This document shows positions 55,388 to 63,147 of a stretch of DNA of 64,000 bases, piece by piece (position 1 is the stretch's first letter; each line of letters starts with the position of its first letter). The stretch comes from CAWDVR01 sp044869805 (GTDB lineage: Bacteria > Acidobacteriota > Thermoanaerobaculia > Multivoradales > SZUA-115): assembly GCA_044869805.1 (NCBI GenBank), contig JBIOXV010000005.1, positions 183,483 to 247,482 on the forward strand. Direction: 5' to 3'. The notes beneath the pieces are model-generated. The model was not told the DNA's origin, made no database searches, and saw nothing but the letters and a program-made list of their open reading frames with translations. A program made the position numbers and the translations under genes.

Positions 55388-58271
55388 ACGCTTCCGGCTC
55401 CTGTCCGGGCTCTTCCAGGCGGCGATCGAGGCGCCGCCGGCCGAGCGGCAGGCGTTCGCCGAGCGCGCCGCGGCCGAGGACCCGGAGCTCGGCCGGCGCC
55501 TCGCCGCCATGCTCGAGGCCCACGAAGCGTCGATCGACCTGCTGGCGCTGCCCAAACACGAGCCCGAGGACGCCGGCGAGGCCGAGCCCGCCCCGCCGCC
55601 GCGCATCGGCCCGTACCGCGTGCTCGAAGAGATCGGCCGCGGCGGCATGGGCGCCGTCTACCTGGCGGTGCGCGACGACGGCTCGTTCCGCCGCCAGGTG
55701 GCGATCAAGCTCATCAAGCGCGGCATGGACAGCGACGAGATCGTGCGCCGCTTCGTCGCCGAGCGGCAGATCCTCGCCCAGCTCCAGCACCCCAACATCG
55801 CCCGCCTGCTCGACGGCGGTTCCACCGCGGACGGCCGGCCGTACTTCGTGCTCGAGCACATCGCCGGCCGGCCGCTCGCCGCCTACTGTGCGGAGCAAGG
55901 CCTGGGGGTCGAGGCACGGCTGCGGCTGTGGCTTGCGGTGTGCTCGGCCGTGGCCTTCGCGCACCAGAACCTGGTCGTGCACCGTGACCTCAAGCCCGGG
56001 AACATCCTGGTGGGGAACGACGGCGTGCCCAAGCTCCTCGACTTCGGCATCGCCAAGCTGCTGGCACCCTCGCCGCTCGAGCCTGCGCTGACCGCCACCT
56101 ACCTGCCGGCCGGGCCGATGACCCCGGACTACGCGAGCCCCGAGCAGCGGGCTGGCCGGCCGGTGACCACCGCCACCGACGTCTTTGGCCTCGGCCTGCT
56201 GCTCTGCGAGCTGCTGACCGGCCACGGCCCGGCGGCCATGGCGCGTCTGGGCGGCGGCGAGCTTCCTTCGCCGAGCCGGGTGGTGCGGGGACTCGGCCTT
56301 CCCGCGTCTCCCGGTGATGGCGGGCTGCCCGGCGACGCCAAGCGCTTGGCGCGCCGCCTGGCCGGCGATCTCGACACCATCGCGGGCAAGGCCCTGGCGC
56401 AGGAGCCCGGCGAGCGCTACGCCTCGGTCGCCGAGCTGGCCGGCGACGTGGAGCGGCACCTCGCCCAGCTCCCGGTGAAGGCTCGCCGGCCGACGCTCCG
56501 CTACCGCCTGGGCCGAGCGCTACGCCGGCACAAGGTGGCGGCCGGAGTGGCTGCGACCTTCCTCCTGGCTCTGGCGTTCGGAGCCTGGCAGGCGTACCAG
56601 ACGGCGCGCGAGCGCGATCGGGCGGAGGCCCAGGCGCGCCGCGCCGAGGCGCTCGCGGGGCTCCTGGTCGAGGTGTTCAAGGGTTCCGAGCCGGCGCGGA
56701 GCCGCGGCGCGGAGGTCACCGCCCGCGAGCTGCTCGAAGAAGCCGAGCGGCGGCTGCTGGCCACGGAGGGAAGCACGCTGGGCTCTGCCGCGGCTCACGC
56801 GGCGCTGGAGCCTCGCACCCGGGCGTACCTGCTGCACGTGATCGGCGAGGTCAACGACCAGCTCGGCCTCTACCCGGAAGCGCGCCGCGTCTTCGAGCGC
56901 GCCCTCGACCTCCGCGACCTCGGTGCCGGCCGCGAGGCTGAGCTGGAAGCGGCAGCCACCCTGACCCAGCTCGCCCACGTGCTCCGGCAGCAGGGCGAGC
57001 TCGCGGCGAGCGACGCCCTCTACCGCCGCGCCCTCGAGATCCGCGTCCGGCTCGCCGGACCCGACAGCCTCGCGGTGGCCGAGACGGTGAACGGCCTCGG
57101 CCTCCTCCACCTCGAGAAGAACGAGCCGGAGCGTGCGGAAGAGCTGCTGTTGCGGGCGGTGGGCCTGCGCCGGCGCGGCGGCGCCGAGCTCGACTTGGCC
57201 GAGAGCCTGCTCAACCTGGCGGCGCTGCGCATCGAGCAGGAAAGGCCCGAGGAGGCCGAGGCGCTGCTCGCGGAAGGAACGGAGATCCATCACCGTCTGC
57301 TGGGTAGCGAGCACCCACGGCTCGCGATCGACCTCTCGAGCCTGGCCGCGCTGCTGTTCCGCCAGGGCCGCTTCGACGACGCTGCACGCCGCTACCGCGA
57401 GGCCCTGGCGCTGCGCCGCCGCCTGCTGCCGGCCGGCCACCCGGACGTCGCCGTCAACCTGAGCAACCTGGCGGCGGCGGAGGACAAACGCGGCGACCTG
57501 GCCGCCGCCGAGCAGGCGCTCTCCGAGGCGCTGGCCATCCACCGCGGCCGCCCCGCCGGCCCGCACCCGGATCTCGCCGACACCCTGAGCGGCCTCGCGG
57601 CCGTGCTGCAGAAGAAGGGCGACCCACGGGCTGCGCTGCCGCTCTTCGAGCAGGCGATCGCCATGTACCGCGCTCTCTCCGGGGAGCAGAGCCCGGAGGT
57701 CGCCACGGCGCTCAGCAACCTGGCCCTCCTCGAGCGCGACCTCGGCGACCAGGCCGCGGCCGAGCGGCTGGCGCGCCAGGCCTTGCGCATGCGCCGCGAG
57801 CTGCTGGGGCCCGAGCATCCCACGGTGGCCGCGTCGCTCAACCTGCTGGGCGGTCTCCTGCGTCAGGCAGGCCGGCTGGCCGAGGCCGAGGACGCCTACC
57901 GGCAGGCCGTCGCCCTGCGCCGCAAGGCCCTGGGGCCGGGCCACCCCGACCTCGCCACCTCGCTCCTGGGTCTGGGCTCCGTGCTGCTCGAGCGCCGCCG
58001 GGCGCGCGAGGCGCAGGAGCCGCTGGAGAACGCCCTGCGCCTGCGCCGCCAGGCCTTCCCGTCCGGCCACTTCGAGATCGCTCGCGCCGAGAGCGGCCTG
58101 GGTGCCTGCTACGCGGCGCTCGGCCGCCAGGCGGAGGCGCGCGAGCTGCTGGAGCGCAGCTTGCGCACCCTGGAGACCAAGCGCGGCGTCGACCATCCGG
58201 ACACCCGGCTGGCCCGCGAGCGCCTGCGGGCGATTGGCGGCCCCACGACCCGGGACCCGGCCAGCCCCTGA
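55377..58271 (+). CDS. Membrane Ser/Thr protein kinase with C-terminal TPR array
   Basis: Protein of 964 aa. A helical N-terminus of 75 residues precedes a PknB-type kinase: IGRGGMGAVY (86-95), Lys111, HRDLKPGN (202-209), DFG (222-224) and TPDYASPEQ. One membrane helix follows (about 387-408), then some ten TPRs with repeats such as HPDVAVNLSNLAAAEDKRGDLAAAEQALSEAL, of the Kinesin-light-chain/TPR_10 type. The TPR part should be outside the cytoplasm and act as sensor or docking platform. The gene overlaps the sigma factor gene by 11 nt, so kinase and sigma factor are made together; control of the sigma factor by phosphorylation is known for related pairs and is inferred here. Confidence 0.93.
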   Translation: MDPERFRLLSGLFQAAIEAPPAERQAFAERAAAEDPELGRRLAAMLEAHEASIDLLALPKHEPEDAGEAEPAPPPRIGPYRVLEEIGRGGMGAVYLAVRDDGSFRRQVAIKLIKRGMDSDEIVRRFVAERQILAQLQHPNIARLLDGGSTADGRPYFVLEHIAGRPLAAYCAEQGLGVEARLRLWLAVCSAVAFAHQNLVVHRDLKPGNILVGNDGVPKLLDFGIAKLLAPSPLEPALTATYLPAGPMTPDYASPEQRAGRPVTTATDVFGLGLLLCELLTGHGPAAMARLGGGELPSPSRVVRGLGLPASPGDGGLPGDAKRLARRLAGDLDTIAGKALAQEPGERYASVAELAGDVERHLAQLPVKARRPTLRYRLGRALRRHKVAAGVAATFLLALAFGAWQAYQTARERDRAEAQARRAEALAGLLVEVFKGSEPARSRGAEVTARELLEEAERRLLATEGSTLGSAAAHAALEPRTRAYLLHVIGEVNDQLGLYPEARRVFERALDLRDLGAGREAELEAAATLTQLAHVLRQQGELAASDALYRRALEIRVRLAGPDSLAVAETVNGLGLLHLEKNEPERAEELLLRAVGLRRRGGAELDLAESLLNLAALRIEQERPEEAEALLAEGTEIHHRLLGSEHPRLAIDLSSLAALLFRQGRFDDAARRYREALALRRRLLPAGHPDVAVNLSNLAAAEDKRGDLAAAEQALSEALAIHRGRPAGPHPDLADTLSGLAAVLQKKGDPRAALPLFEQAIAMYRALSGEQSPEVATALSNLALLERDLGDQAAAERLARQALRMRRELLGPEHPTVAASLNLLGGLLRQAGRLAEAEDAYRQAVALRRKALGPGHPDLATSLLGLGSVLLERRRAREAQEPLENALRLRRQAFPSGHFEIARAESGLGACYAALGRQAEARELLERSLRTLETKRGVDHPDTRLARERLRAIGGPTTRDPASP

Positions 58272-58282
58272 TGCCGTGGCTA

Positions 58283-58374
58283 TGATCCCTGCCCGAGCTG
58301 GTTTTCGCGTCTCGCGCGGCGCAGGGGTGTCCCCGCGCCACGCCCACCCGACCCGAGACCGAGGAGAGAACCCG
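58283..58374 (+). promoter_or_regulatory. ECF-like promoter and hairpin leader 1
   Basis: TGATCCC (58283-58289), 16 nt, CGCGTCTCG (58306-58314); then a hairpin GGCGC-a-GGGG tgt CCCC-GCGCC (58318-58339) and a GAGGAGAG Shine-Dalgarno just before ATG 58375. The same arrangement precedes the next two genes. The -10-like part contains CGTC, as many ECF promoters do. Confidence 0.65.
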
Positions 58375-59148
58375 ATGCCCGAGATCCCGTCGCGAGGACC
58401 CCAACCGAGCTCGATCGCCCGCTGGCGCCGGTGCGCCCTGGCGCTGCTCCTCGCCTGCGGAGCGCTGCCCGCCGGTGCGCAGCACGAGCTGGCGAACGGC
58501 CTCATCCCCTTGCAGCTCGCCGAGGCACCGTCTTCCTACCTCGGCGTCAGAATCGAGATCCCGGAGGTCTGGGAGTGCGGCACGGCACTCCACGGGTCGC
58601 ACGATGCCCGCCTGCTGATCGTCAACGATGGCGGGGCCCATCGACCCTGGGAGGGCACCATTCCTCTGCGCCTGCTCGGCACCAGCGTCGAGGGCGAAAC
58701 CCGCCGGGCCCAGGTGCGCCCCGAGGCTTTCGACCTCGCCGGCCCGACCCCGTGGCAAGGCCCCTGCGGCTACTTCAAGTACTTCCTGCGGCTCGATCGC
58801 GGCGGCCCGCAGCCAATCTCCAGCCTGACCCTGGTCGAGAGCCGGGACGGCTCGGCCTCGATGTTCGCCGGCACCCTCTTCGTCAACGCCCTGCTGTTCA
58901 TGAGCCCTGTGGAGACGGGCGAGACCTTCACGCAGGCCCTGTCCCTGGCGCTCAACCCCGCGGGCTACTGGGTGGCCGTCGAGACGAGTCAGCTCCCGGA
59001 CGAGGCACTCAGCAACGTGATCCTGTTCGCGGACCGCGAGGGTGAGGTGCTCGAGGACCGTGCCACCTGCGTGCCCGAGACGCACCCTCTCGGCCTCTAT
59101 TGCCTCCAGCTCTCCCCCGAGCTGCTCGCGGCGCTCGGCGGCCACTGA
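58375..59148 (+). CDS. Secreted protein of unknown function
   Basis: Protein of 257 aa that I do not recognise. It has a basic N-terminus and a signal peptide (RRCALALLLACGALPAGAQ), then a mature part rich in beta-strand patterns with four cysteines (VWECGTAL, WQGPCGYF, RATCVPE, GLYCLQL) that could form two disulphides. A stretch LIVNDGGAHRPWEGTIPLRL looks like an Ig-like or beta-sandwich fold. The strong GAGGAGAG Shine-Dalgarno fixes ATG 58375. It is the first of three secreted-protein genes with the same promoter-like leader after the sigma-kinase pair. Confidence 0.75.
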   Translation: MPEIPSRGPQPSSIARWRRCALALLLACGALPAGAQHELANGLIPLQLAEAPSSYLGVRIEIPEVWECGTALHGSHDARLLIVNDGGAHRPWEGTIPLRLLGTSVEGETRRAQVRPEAFDLAGPTPWQGPCGYFKYFLRLDRGGPQPISSLTLVESRDGSASMFAGTLFVNALLFMSPVETGETFTQALSLALNPAGYWVAVETSQLPDEALSNVILFADREGEVLEDRATCVPETHPLGLYCLQLSPELLAALGGH

Positions 59149-59251
59149 TCCCGGCGGACTCTTTCTCCCGCGTCTCGGCCGATTCCCGGTGGCGCTTCTC
59201 GGGACCGCCGCCGGGCCCAACGCCGACCTTCGCGTCGGAAGGAGCCCGCTC
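59146..59251 (+). promoter_or_regulatory. ECF-like promoter and hairpin leader 2
   Basis: TGATCCC (59146-59152, its TGA is the stop codon of the upstream gene), 16 nt, CGCGTCTCG (59169-59177); then hairpin CCCGGTGGCG / CGCCGCCGGG (59185-59194 with 59206-59215, one T-G pair), and GGAAGGAG before ATG 59252. From the TGATCCC box to the Shine-Dalgarno it aligns with leader 3 over about 95 nt. Confidence 0.7.
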
Positions 59252-61168
59252 ATGTCGTTGCCCAGATACGCTTCCTCGCTCCTCCTCGTTTTCGGCATCG
59301 CCCTCTCGCCGCCGGCCTTCGCGGGCGGCTCGGGAGACCCCATCGCGATCGTCTCCGCCCGCTCCGGCGTTCCCGCGAGCCAGCTCTCGGTGGTCGGCTC
59401 GGCGGCCGCCGACTACCCGCTGCTCGCCATGCAGGCCCAGCTCTTCAAGGTCGAGGCGGCCGATGGCGAGACCTATCGCGTGGCGCTCGACGCGAGCGGC
59501 GCCGAGGTCGACCCGGATGCCCTCGAAGCGCAGGAGGCCAGCCGGTACGAGACGACCTACGGCAAGCTGGACGCCGATCTCTACGAGGTCGCGCGCCGCA
59601 CGCCCGCCGGCGAGCGCATCCCGGTGGTGATCTGGCTCACCGCGCCCGAGGGCGAGGGGATCGACCGGCCGCAGATCACCTCGGACCCGACCGTCCCCCA
59701 GCCGAGCCCCGAGGAGATCGACGCTCTCTACGCCCGCGTCGACGAGGCGCGCGCCGCCGAGGTCAGCCCGCTCGTCGACCGCGCCGTCTCGACGCTCGAG
59801 GGCTACGGGCTGGCGGCGGAGGGCGACGCCCACGCTCCGGCGGTCTACGCCGAGGTCCCCGTCGAGTGGCTGAGCGTTGCCGCTGGTCTGGCCGACGTGG
59901 CCAGGGTGTCGCTCGACGTCGAGGGCGAGCCCGACCTCGCCATCTCGCGGCCCGCCATCCTGGGCAACGTCGTCGAGGGCCGCGGCATCACCGGCGCCGG
60001 GGTGCGCCTCGCCCAGATCGAGATCGGCGGCCGGGTGGCGGTCGCCAACCCCAACCTGCGCGGGGTCGGGCAGCTCGGACTCTTCGTCTGCGGCACGCCG
60101 GACGCGCACGCCACGGGTGTCGCCGGCATCATCGCCAGCACCGATCCCAACGACCGCGGCATTGCGCCGGGCGCCACGCTCCTGGCCGCGGGCTCCTGCC
60201 GCGGCCGGACCTTCCAGCTCCAGCTCGCCTCGCTGTTCGCCGTCTCCTGGGGGGCCCGCGCCTTGAACCACAGCTACACCCTCGGGCGCTCCGGGTCGCC
60301 CAACGGCACTGATCGCTTCCTCGACGACATCGTCATCAACCGCTGGCGCACGGTGGTCAAGTCGGCGGGCAACGAGGCCGGGCCCTGCCGCTCGCGCACC
60401 GGGGTCGTGACCAACCCTGGCCTGGGCTACAACATCCTCACCGTGGGCGCTTTCGATCCCAACTTCTCCGCCGCCTGGGGCGACGACTTCATGGAGCCGT
60501 GCTCGAGCTGGCGTAACCCGCGCTCCCGGCACGGCGACCGCGAGAAGCCCGAGGTCGCCGCCCCCGGGGCCAACGTGTGGAGCACCATCAACGGCTTCCC
60601 CTGGATCGGCTTCTTCGGCTCCGGCACCAGCGCCGCGGCGCCGATGGCGACCGCCGCCACCGCGCTCCTCATCCAGAGGAACGGCTTCTTCTCGGTGTGG
60701 CCCGAGACCGTGAAGGCAGTGCTGATGGCCACCGCCCTGAACAACATCGAGGGCAACGCGCGGCTCTCCGAGTTCGACGGCGCGGGCGGCCTGGCCCTCG
60801 ACCGCGCCGACGACGTGGCACGGGGAGCGCTCGGCGGCTTCGGCGGCCGCTCCTACACCTGCTCGGCGTCCAGGAACCTCGACGTGGCGACGTTCTTCCT
60901 CACCGCCGGCACCCGCACCCGAGCGGTGATCGCCTGGGACACCAGCCCCGGCTACCTCTTCTACGGGAGGCAGCCCGGCGCCGACCTCGACCTGCGCCTG
61001 ATCGCCCCGAACGGCGCCACCGTGGCGGCGTCGCTCTCCTGGGACGGCAGCACCGAAATCGTCGACGTCGTGCCCCCGACCTCGGGCTTCTACCGCCTGC
61101 GAGTCAACAAGTTCCGTTGCAGCTCGAGCCCCCGCTGGCTGGGCTGGTCCTGGTACCAGGGACCGTAA
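59252..61168 (+). CDS. Secreted subtilisin-like (S8) protease with Glu at the Asp position
   Basis: Protein of 638 aa with a signal peptide (LLLVFGIALSPPAFA), a propeptide-like region to about 230 and an S8 domain. His286 is in DAHATGVAGIIAS, the oxyanion Asn374 in KSAGNEAG and the nucleophile Ser460 in GSGTSAAAPMATA. Where the catalytic Asp is expected (VxxxDTG), the sequence reads VRLAQIEIGG, giving Glu257. The C-terminal about 110 residues form a P-domain-like beta-sandwich (PGADLDLRLIAPNGATVA, SGFYRLRVNKF). Paired cysteines suggest disulphides. The start is fixed by GGAAGGAG upstream of ATG 59252. Confidence 0.88.
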   Translation: MSLPRYASSLLLVFGIALSPPAFAGGSGDPIAIVSARSGVPASQLSVVGSAAADYPLLAMQAQLFKVEAADGETYRVALDASGAEVDPDALEAQEASRYETTYGKLDADLYEVARRTPAGERIPVVIWLTAPEGEGIDRPQITSDPTVPQPSPEEIDALYARVDEARAAEVSPLVDRAVSTLEGYGLAAEGDAHAPAVYAEVPVEWLSVAAGLADVARVSLDVEGEPDLAISRPAILGNVVEGRGITGAGVRLAQIEIGGRVAVANPNLRGVGQLGLFVCGTPDAHATGVAGIIASTDPNDRGIAPGATLLAAGSCRGRTFQLQLASLFAVSWGARALNHSYTLGRSGSPNGTDRFLDDIVINRWRTVVKSAGNEAGPCRSRTGVVTNPGLGYNILTVGAFDPNFSAAWGDDFMEPCSSWRNPRSRHGDREKPEVAAPGANVWSTINGFPWIGFFGSGTSAAAPMATAATALLIQRNGFFSVWPETVKAVLMATALNNIEGNARLSEFDGAGGLALDRADDVARGALGGFGGRSYTCSASRNLDVATFFLTAGTRTRAVIAWDTSPGYLFYGRQPGADLDLRLIAPNGATVAASLSWDGSTEIVDVVPPTSGFYRLRVNKFRCSSSPRWLGWSWYQGP

Positions 61169-61184
61169 GCCCACGCGGGCGCGG

Positions 61185-61284
61185 TGATCCCGGCCGGCTC
61201 CTCCTTCCGCGTATCGCTCGAACCCCGGCGGCGGCCTTCGCCGCCGGGCCTACGCCGACCGCCAGTCGGAAGGAGAACTACGTC
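61185..61284 (+). promoter_or_regulatory. ECF-like promoter and hairpin leader 3
   Basis: TGATCCC (61185-61191), 16 nt, CGCGTATCG (61208-61216); then a perfect 10-bp hairpin CCCGGCGGCG gcctt CGCCGCCGGG (61224-61248) and GGAAGGAG before ATG 61285. The T-G pair of leader 2 is replaced by a C-G pair here, so the helix is kept while the base changes. Confidence 0.7.
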
Positions 61285-61653
61285 ATGACATGGCTTCGAA
61301 AGGCACTTCGGTGCGCCTCGATCCTGGTCTTAGCGGCTCTGATGCAGAGCTTGGCCGGCGCTGCTGCAGCGCAGGAGCCTGCGTTCGGTGACATCGAGAC
61401 GGCGGATCTCGCATTCGCCGTCGGCGAGGGACAGATGCTCGCCCCTCTCTGCCTGGCGGTGGACCCGCGCCGCTTTCTCCCACCGGATGCCTGCAACGGC
61501 GGAAGCTGCCTGCCGGCAGGCAGCAGCACCTCGCTCAATTGCCCCACGAGCGGCGGGCCGAGCTGCACGTCGCAGCAGAGCTGCTTGTGCAGCTGCTCGC
61601 TCGGCACCAACGGCTCCTGGGCCGCCTCGAACTACTGCCAGTCACCGGACTAG
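61285..61653 (+). CDS. Small secreted cysteine-rich protein
   Basis: Protein of 122 aa with a signal peptide (SILVLAALMQSLAGAAAAQ) and a short acidic mature N-terminus (FGDIETADLAFAVGEG). The last 70 residues hold nine cysteines, including CNGGSC, NCPTSGGPSC and SCLCSCSLG. No known domain is recognised. The Cys-rich tail suggests a disulphide-stabilised extracellular peptide or a metal-binding tail; a modified-peptide precursor is possible but there are no modification genes nearby. It has the same leader as the subtilase gene, a possible processing enzyme. The Shine-Dalgarno GGAAGGAG fixes the start. Confidence 0.78.
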   Translation: MTWLRKALRCASILVLAALMQSLAGAAAAQEPAFGDIETADLAFAVGEGQMLAPLCLAVDPRRFLPPDACNGGSCLPAGSSTSLNCPTSGGPSCTSQQSCLCSCSLGTNGSWAASNYCQSPD

Positions 61654-61692
61654 CTGGATGTGCTCTCGGACCTGCTGGGAGGGGGGAGGGAC

Positions 61693-61769
61693 TGGTAGGC
61701 GCTATCGGACTTGAACCGATGACCTCTACCGTGTGAAGGTAGCGCTCTAACCAACTGAGCTAAGCGCCT
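61693..61769 (-). tRNA. tRNA-Val (anticodon CAC), CCA encoded
   Basis: A full 77-nt cloverleaf: a 7-bp acceptor stem with all pairs intact (AGGCGCT/AGCGCCT), D stem GCTC/GAGC, anticodon stem CTACC/GGTAG with loop TTCACAC, T stem ATCGG/CCGAT with loop TTCAAGT, discriminator A and an encoded CCA. Anticodon CAC reads GUG, so it charges valine. It lies antisense to the surrounding plus-strand genes with its 3' end facing the Cys-rich gene. Confidence 0.95.
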
Positions 61770-62115
61770 GCTGGCACTGCTGTCGGAGGCTCTCGACCTT
61801 TCCTGGCCCCCGGCTCGGCCTCTGCCGGGGGCACATGGTAACCCAAGCCGGGCAGAGAGCCAAGCCGTGGGCCGGCGGCTTGGCGAGGGCTCTGGACGTC
61901 CCCTGCACTCGTCCGAAGAAAGGCAGGACGCAGTCATCCGGCGCACCAGCTTCCTGGCCGCCGTCCAGTGCTGGGCACGACCTCGCCAGATAGGGAGATT
62001 CGACCATGCTGGAAGAAGCCGCAAACGCTTCCCTCGGTCGAGAGGCTACGCATGAGAGCTGAGCGCGCATTGTGCGAACCCAGAGGCGCCCGAGGAGGAG
62101 AGACAGGCCGACACC
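61770..62115. other. Intergenic region without a recognisable gene
   Basis: About 350 nt between the tRNA and the XRE regulator. It should contain the tRNA promoter (minus) and the XRE promoter (plus), but I see no convincing -35/-10 pair. GAGGAGGAG at about 62092-62100 is a strong purine run, though somewhat far from the XRE ATG. No ORF here has family support. Confidence 0.5.
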
Positions 62116-62469
62116 ATGACCCGCCAGGAGAAAGCGTTCAGCCAGGCCCTCGGCGCCCGTGTCGTCAGCCTGCGCCGCCAGCAGGATCTGACGCAGGCTC
62201 AGCTCGGCGAGCTCGCTGGGATCTCACAGCAGAAGGTGGCGGCTGTAGAGCTCGGCACACGACGGCTCGCCATCGCCGAGCTGCCACCGATGGCCAAAGC
62301 CCTCGGCGTGACCCTGGAAGAGCTGATCGGCGAAGAGCCGAAGCGCGCCAAGCGCGGACCTACCCCCAAGCTCGCCCAGCAGCTCGAGCAACTCAGCCGC
62401 CTGCCCAAGAGCAAGCAGCGCTTCGTCGCCGAGATGATCGACGCCTTCCTCCAGCAGGCGGGTCGGTAG
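62116..62469 (+). CDS. XRE-family helix-turn-helix regulator
   Basis: Protein of 117 aa. Residues 10-70 form a Cro/C1-type HTH: ALGARVVSLRRQQDLTQAQLGELAGISQQKVAAVELGTRRL, followed by PPMAKALGVTLEELIGEEP. The C-terminal 45 residues are helical and basic (KLAQQLEQLSRLPKSKQRFVAEMIDAFL). It is a DNA-binding repressor or activator of unknown target; no toxin partner is evident. It sits between the tRNA and the RHS module. Confidence 0.88.
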   Translation: MTRQEKAFSQALGARVVSLRRQQDLTQAQLGELAGISQQKVAAVELGTRRLAIAELPPMAKALGVTLEELIGEEPKRAKRGPTPKLAQQLEQLSRLPKSKQRFVAEMIDAFLQQAGR

Positions 62470-62769
62470 GCCCGAGGAGCCGCTCGGAAAGCAGCCTCGT
62501 ACCCGACCACACCCCACCCGACGACCCGGCCCAAGAGCGCCTGCGCCGAAGTCCCGCCTACCGGCTCTTGGAGCGCGCCTTCATCGAGTGGTGGAAAGAG
62601 GGACGCCGCAACGGCTTCCCCTCGGCCGAAGAGATGAGGAAGAGAGCCGAGCGCGGGACTCAAGGAAGGCAGAGGCAGCTGAGATCGAGACGCCCACTTG
62701 CGGGAGTCCGCCGAGTCGGCGGGCTCCTATCGCCTCGTCCTGATGGATCAGGAGCTGGAACGTGATCAG
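62470..62769. other. Region with a coding-like stretch but no start codon
   Basis: No complete gene is seen. On the plus strand, about 62520-62690 can be read as a basic helical sequence (RLRRSPAYRLLERAFIEWW, then KEGRRNGFPSAEEMRKRAER) that looks more like real protein than the neighbouring frames. No ATG, GTG or TTG lies in this frame after the XRE stop. It may be the remnant of a gene, or a frame reached by frameshifting from the XRE gene. Confidence 0.3.
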
Positions 62770-63147
62770 TTAGTCGTGCTCAGCTCTTGGTACGACGGCA
62801 GCCTGGAAGGAGCCACAGAGGAAAGCGAGCGCCTCGTCCTCGGTGTCTCTGGCTCTGAATCGAATACCCTCCCATTGCTCGCCGGTCACGTCTGTGAGCT
62901 CCAGATGCCCTATCTCAAAGACAGAGGACTTCGGGTGCACGATGGTCAGCTCCCGCACGCCACCGAAACTCAGTTGCAAGAGCTTCGAGTCGTGAAGCTC
63001 TCGTGATGCCAACTCGACGAGAAGTCTTGTCTCGGGTGTTTCATCAGGCTCCCACCTCTGCACGATCTCAAGCCGCCTGAGGACCGGATACTGAAGTGGC
63101 CGAAGCGCGTAGTACTCAGCTATCTCCTTCTGAGCTTGCAGCGTCAC
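62770..63147 (-). CDS. Putative immunity protein of the RHS toxin
   Basis: Protein of 125 aa with no family I recognise. Alternating strand patterns (LRRLEIVQRWEPDETPETRLLVELASREL, VRELTIVHPKSSVFEIGHLELTDVT) suggest a small alpha-beta protein. The GTG start overlaps the RHS stop (GTGA), the classic placement of an immunity gene directly after the toxin-encoding tip of an RHS or polymorphic-toxin gene. The immunity function rests on this position and on size. Confidence 0.65.
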   Translation of the reverse strand: MTLQAQKEIAEYYALRPLQYPVLRRLEIVQRWEPDETPETRLLVELASRELHDSKLLQLSFGGVRELTIVHPKSSVFEIGHLELTDVTGEQWEGIRFRARDTEDEALAFLCGSFQAAVVPRAEHD

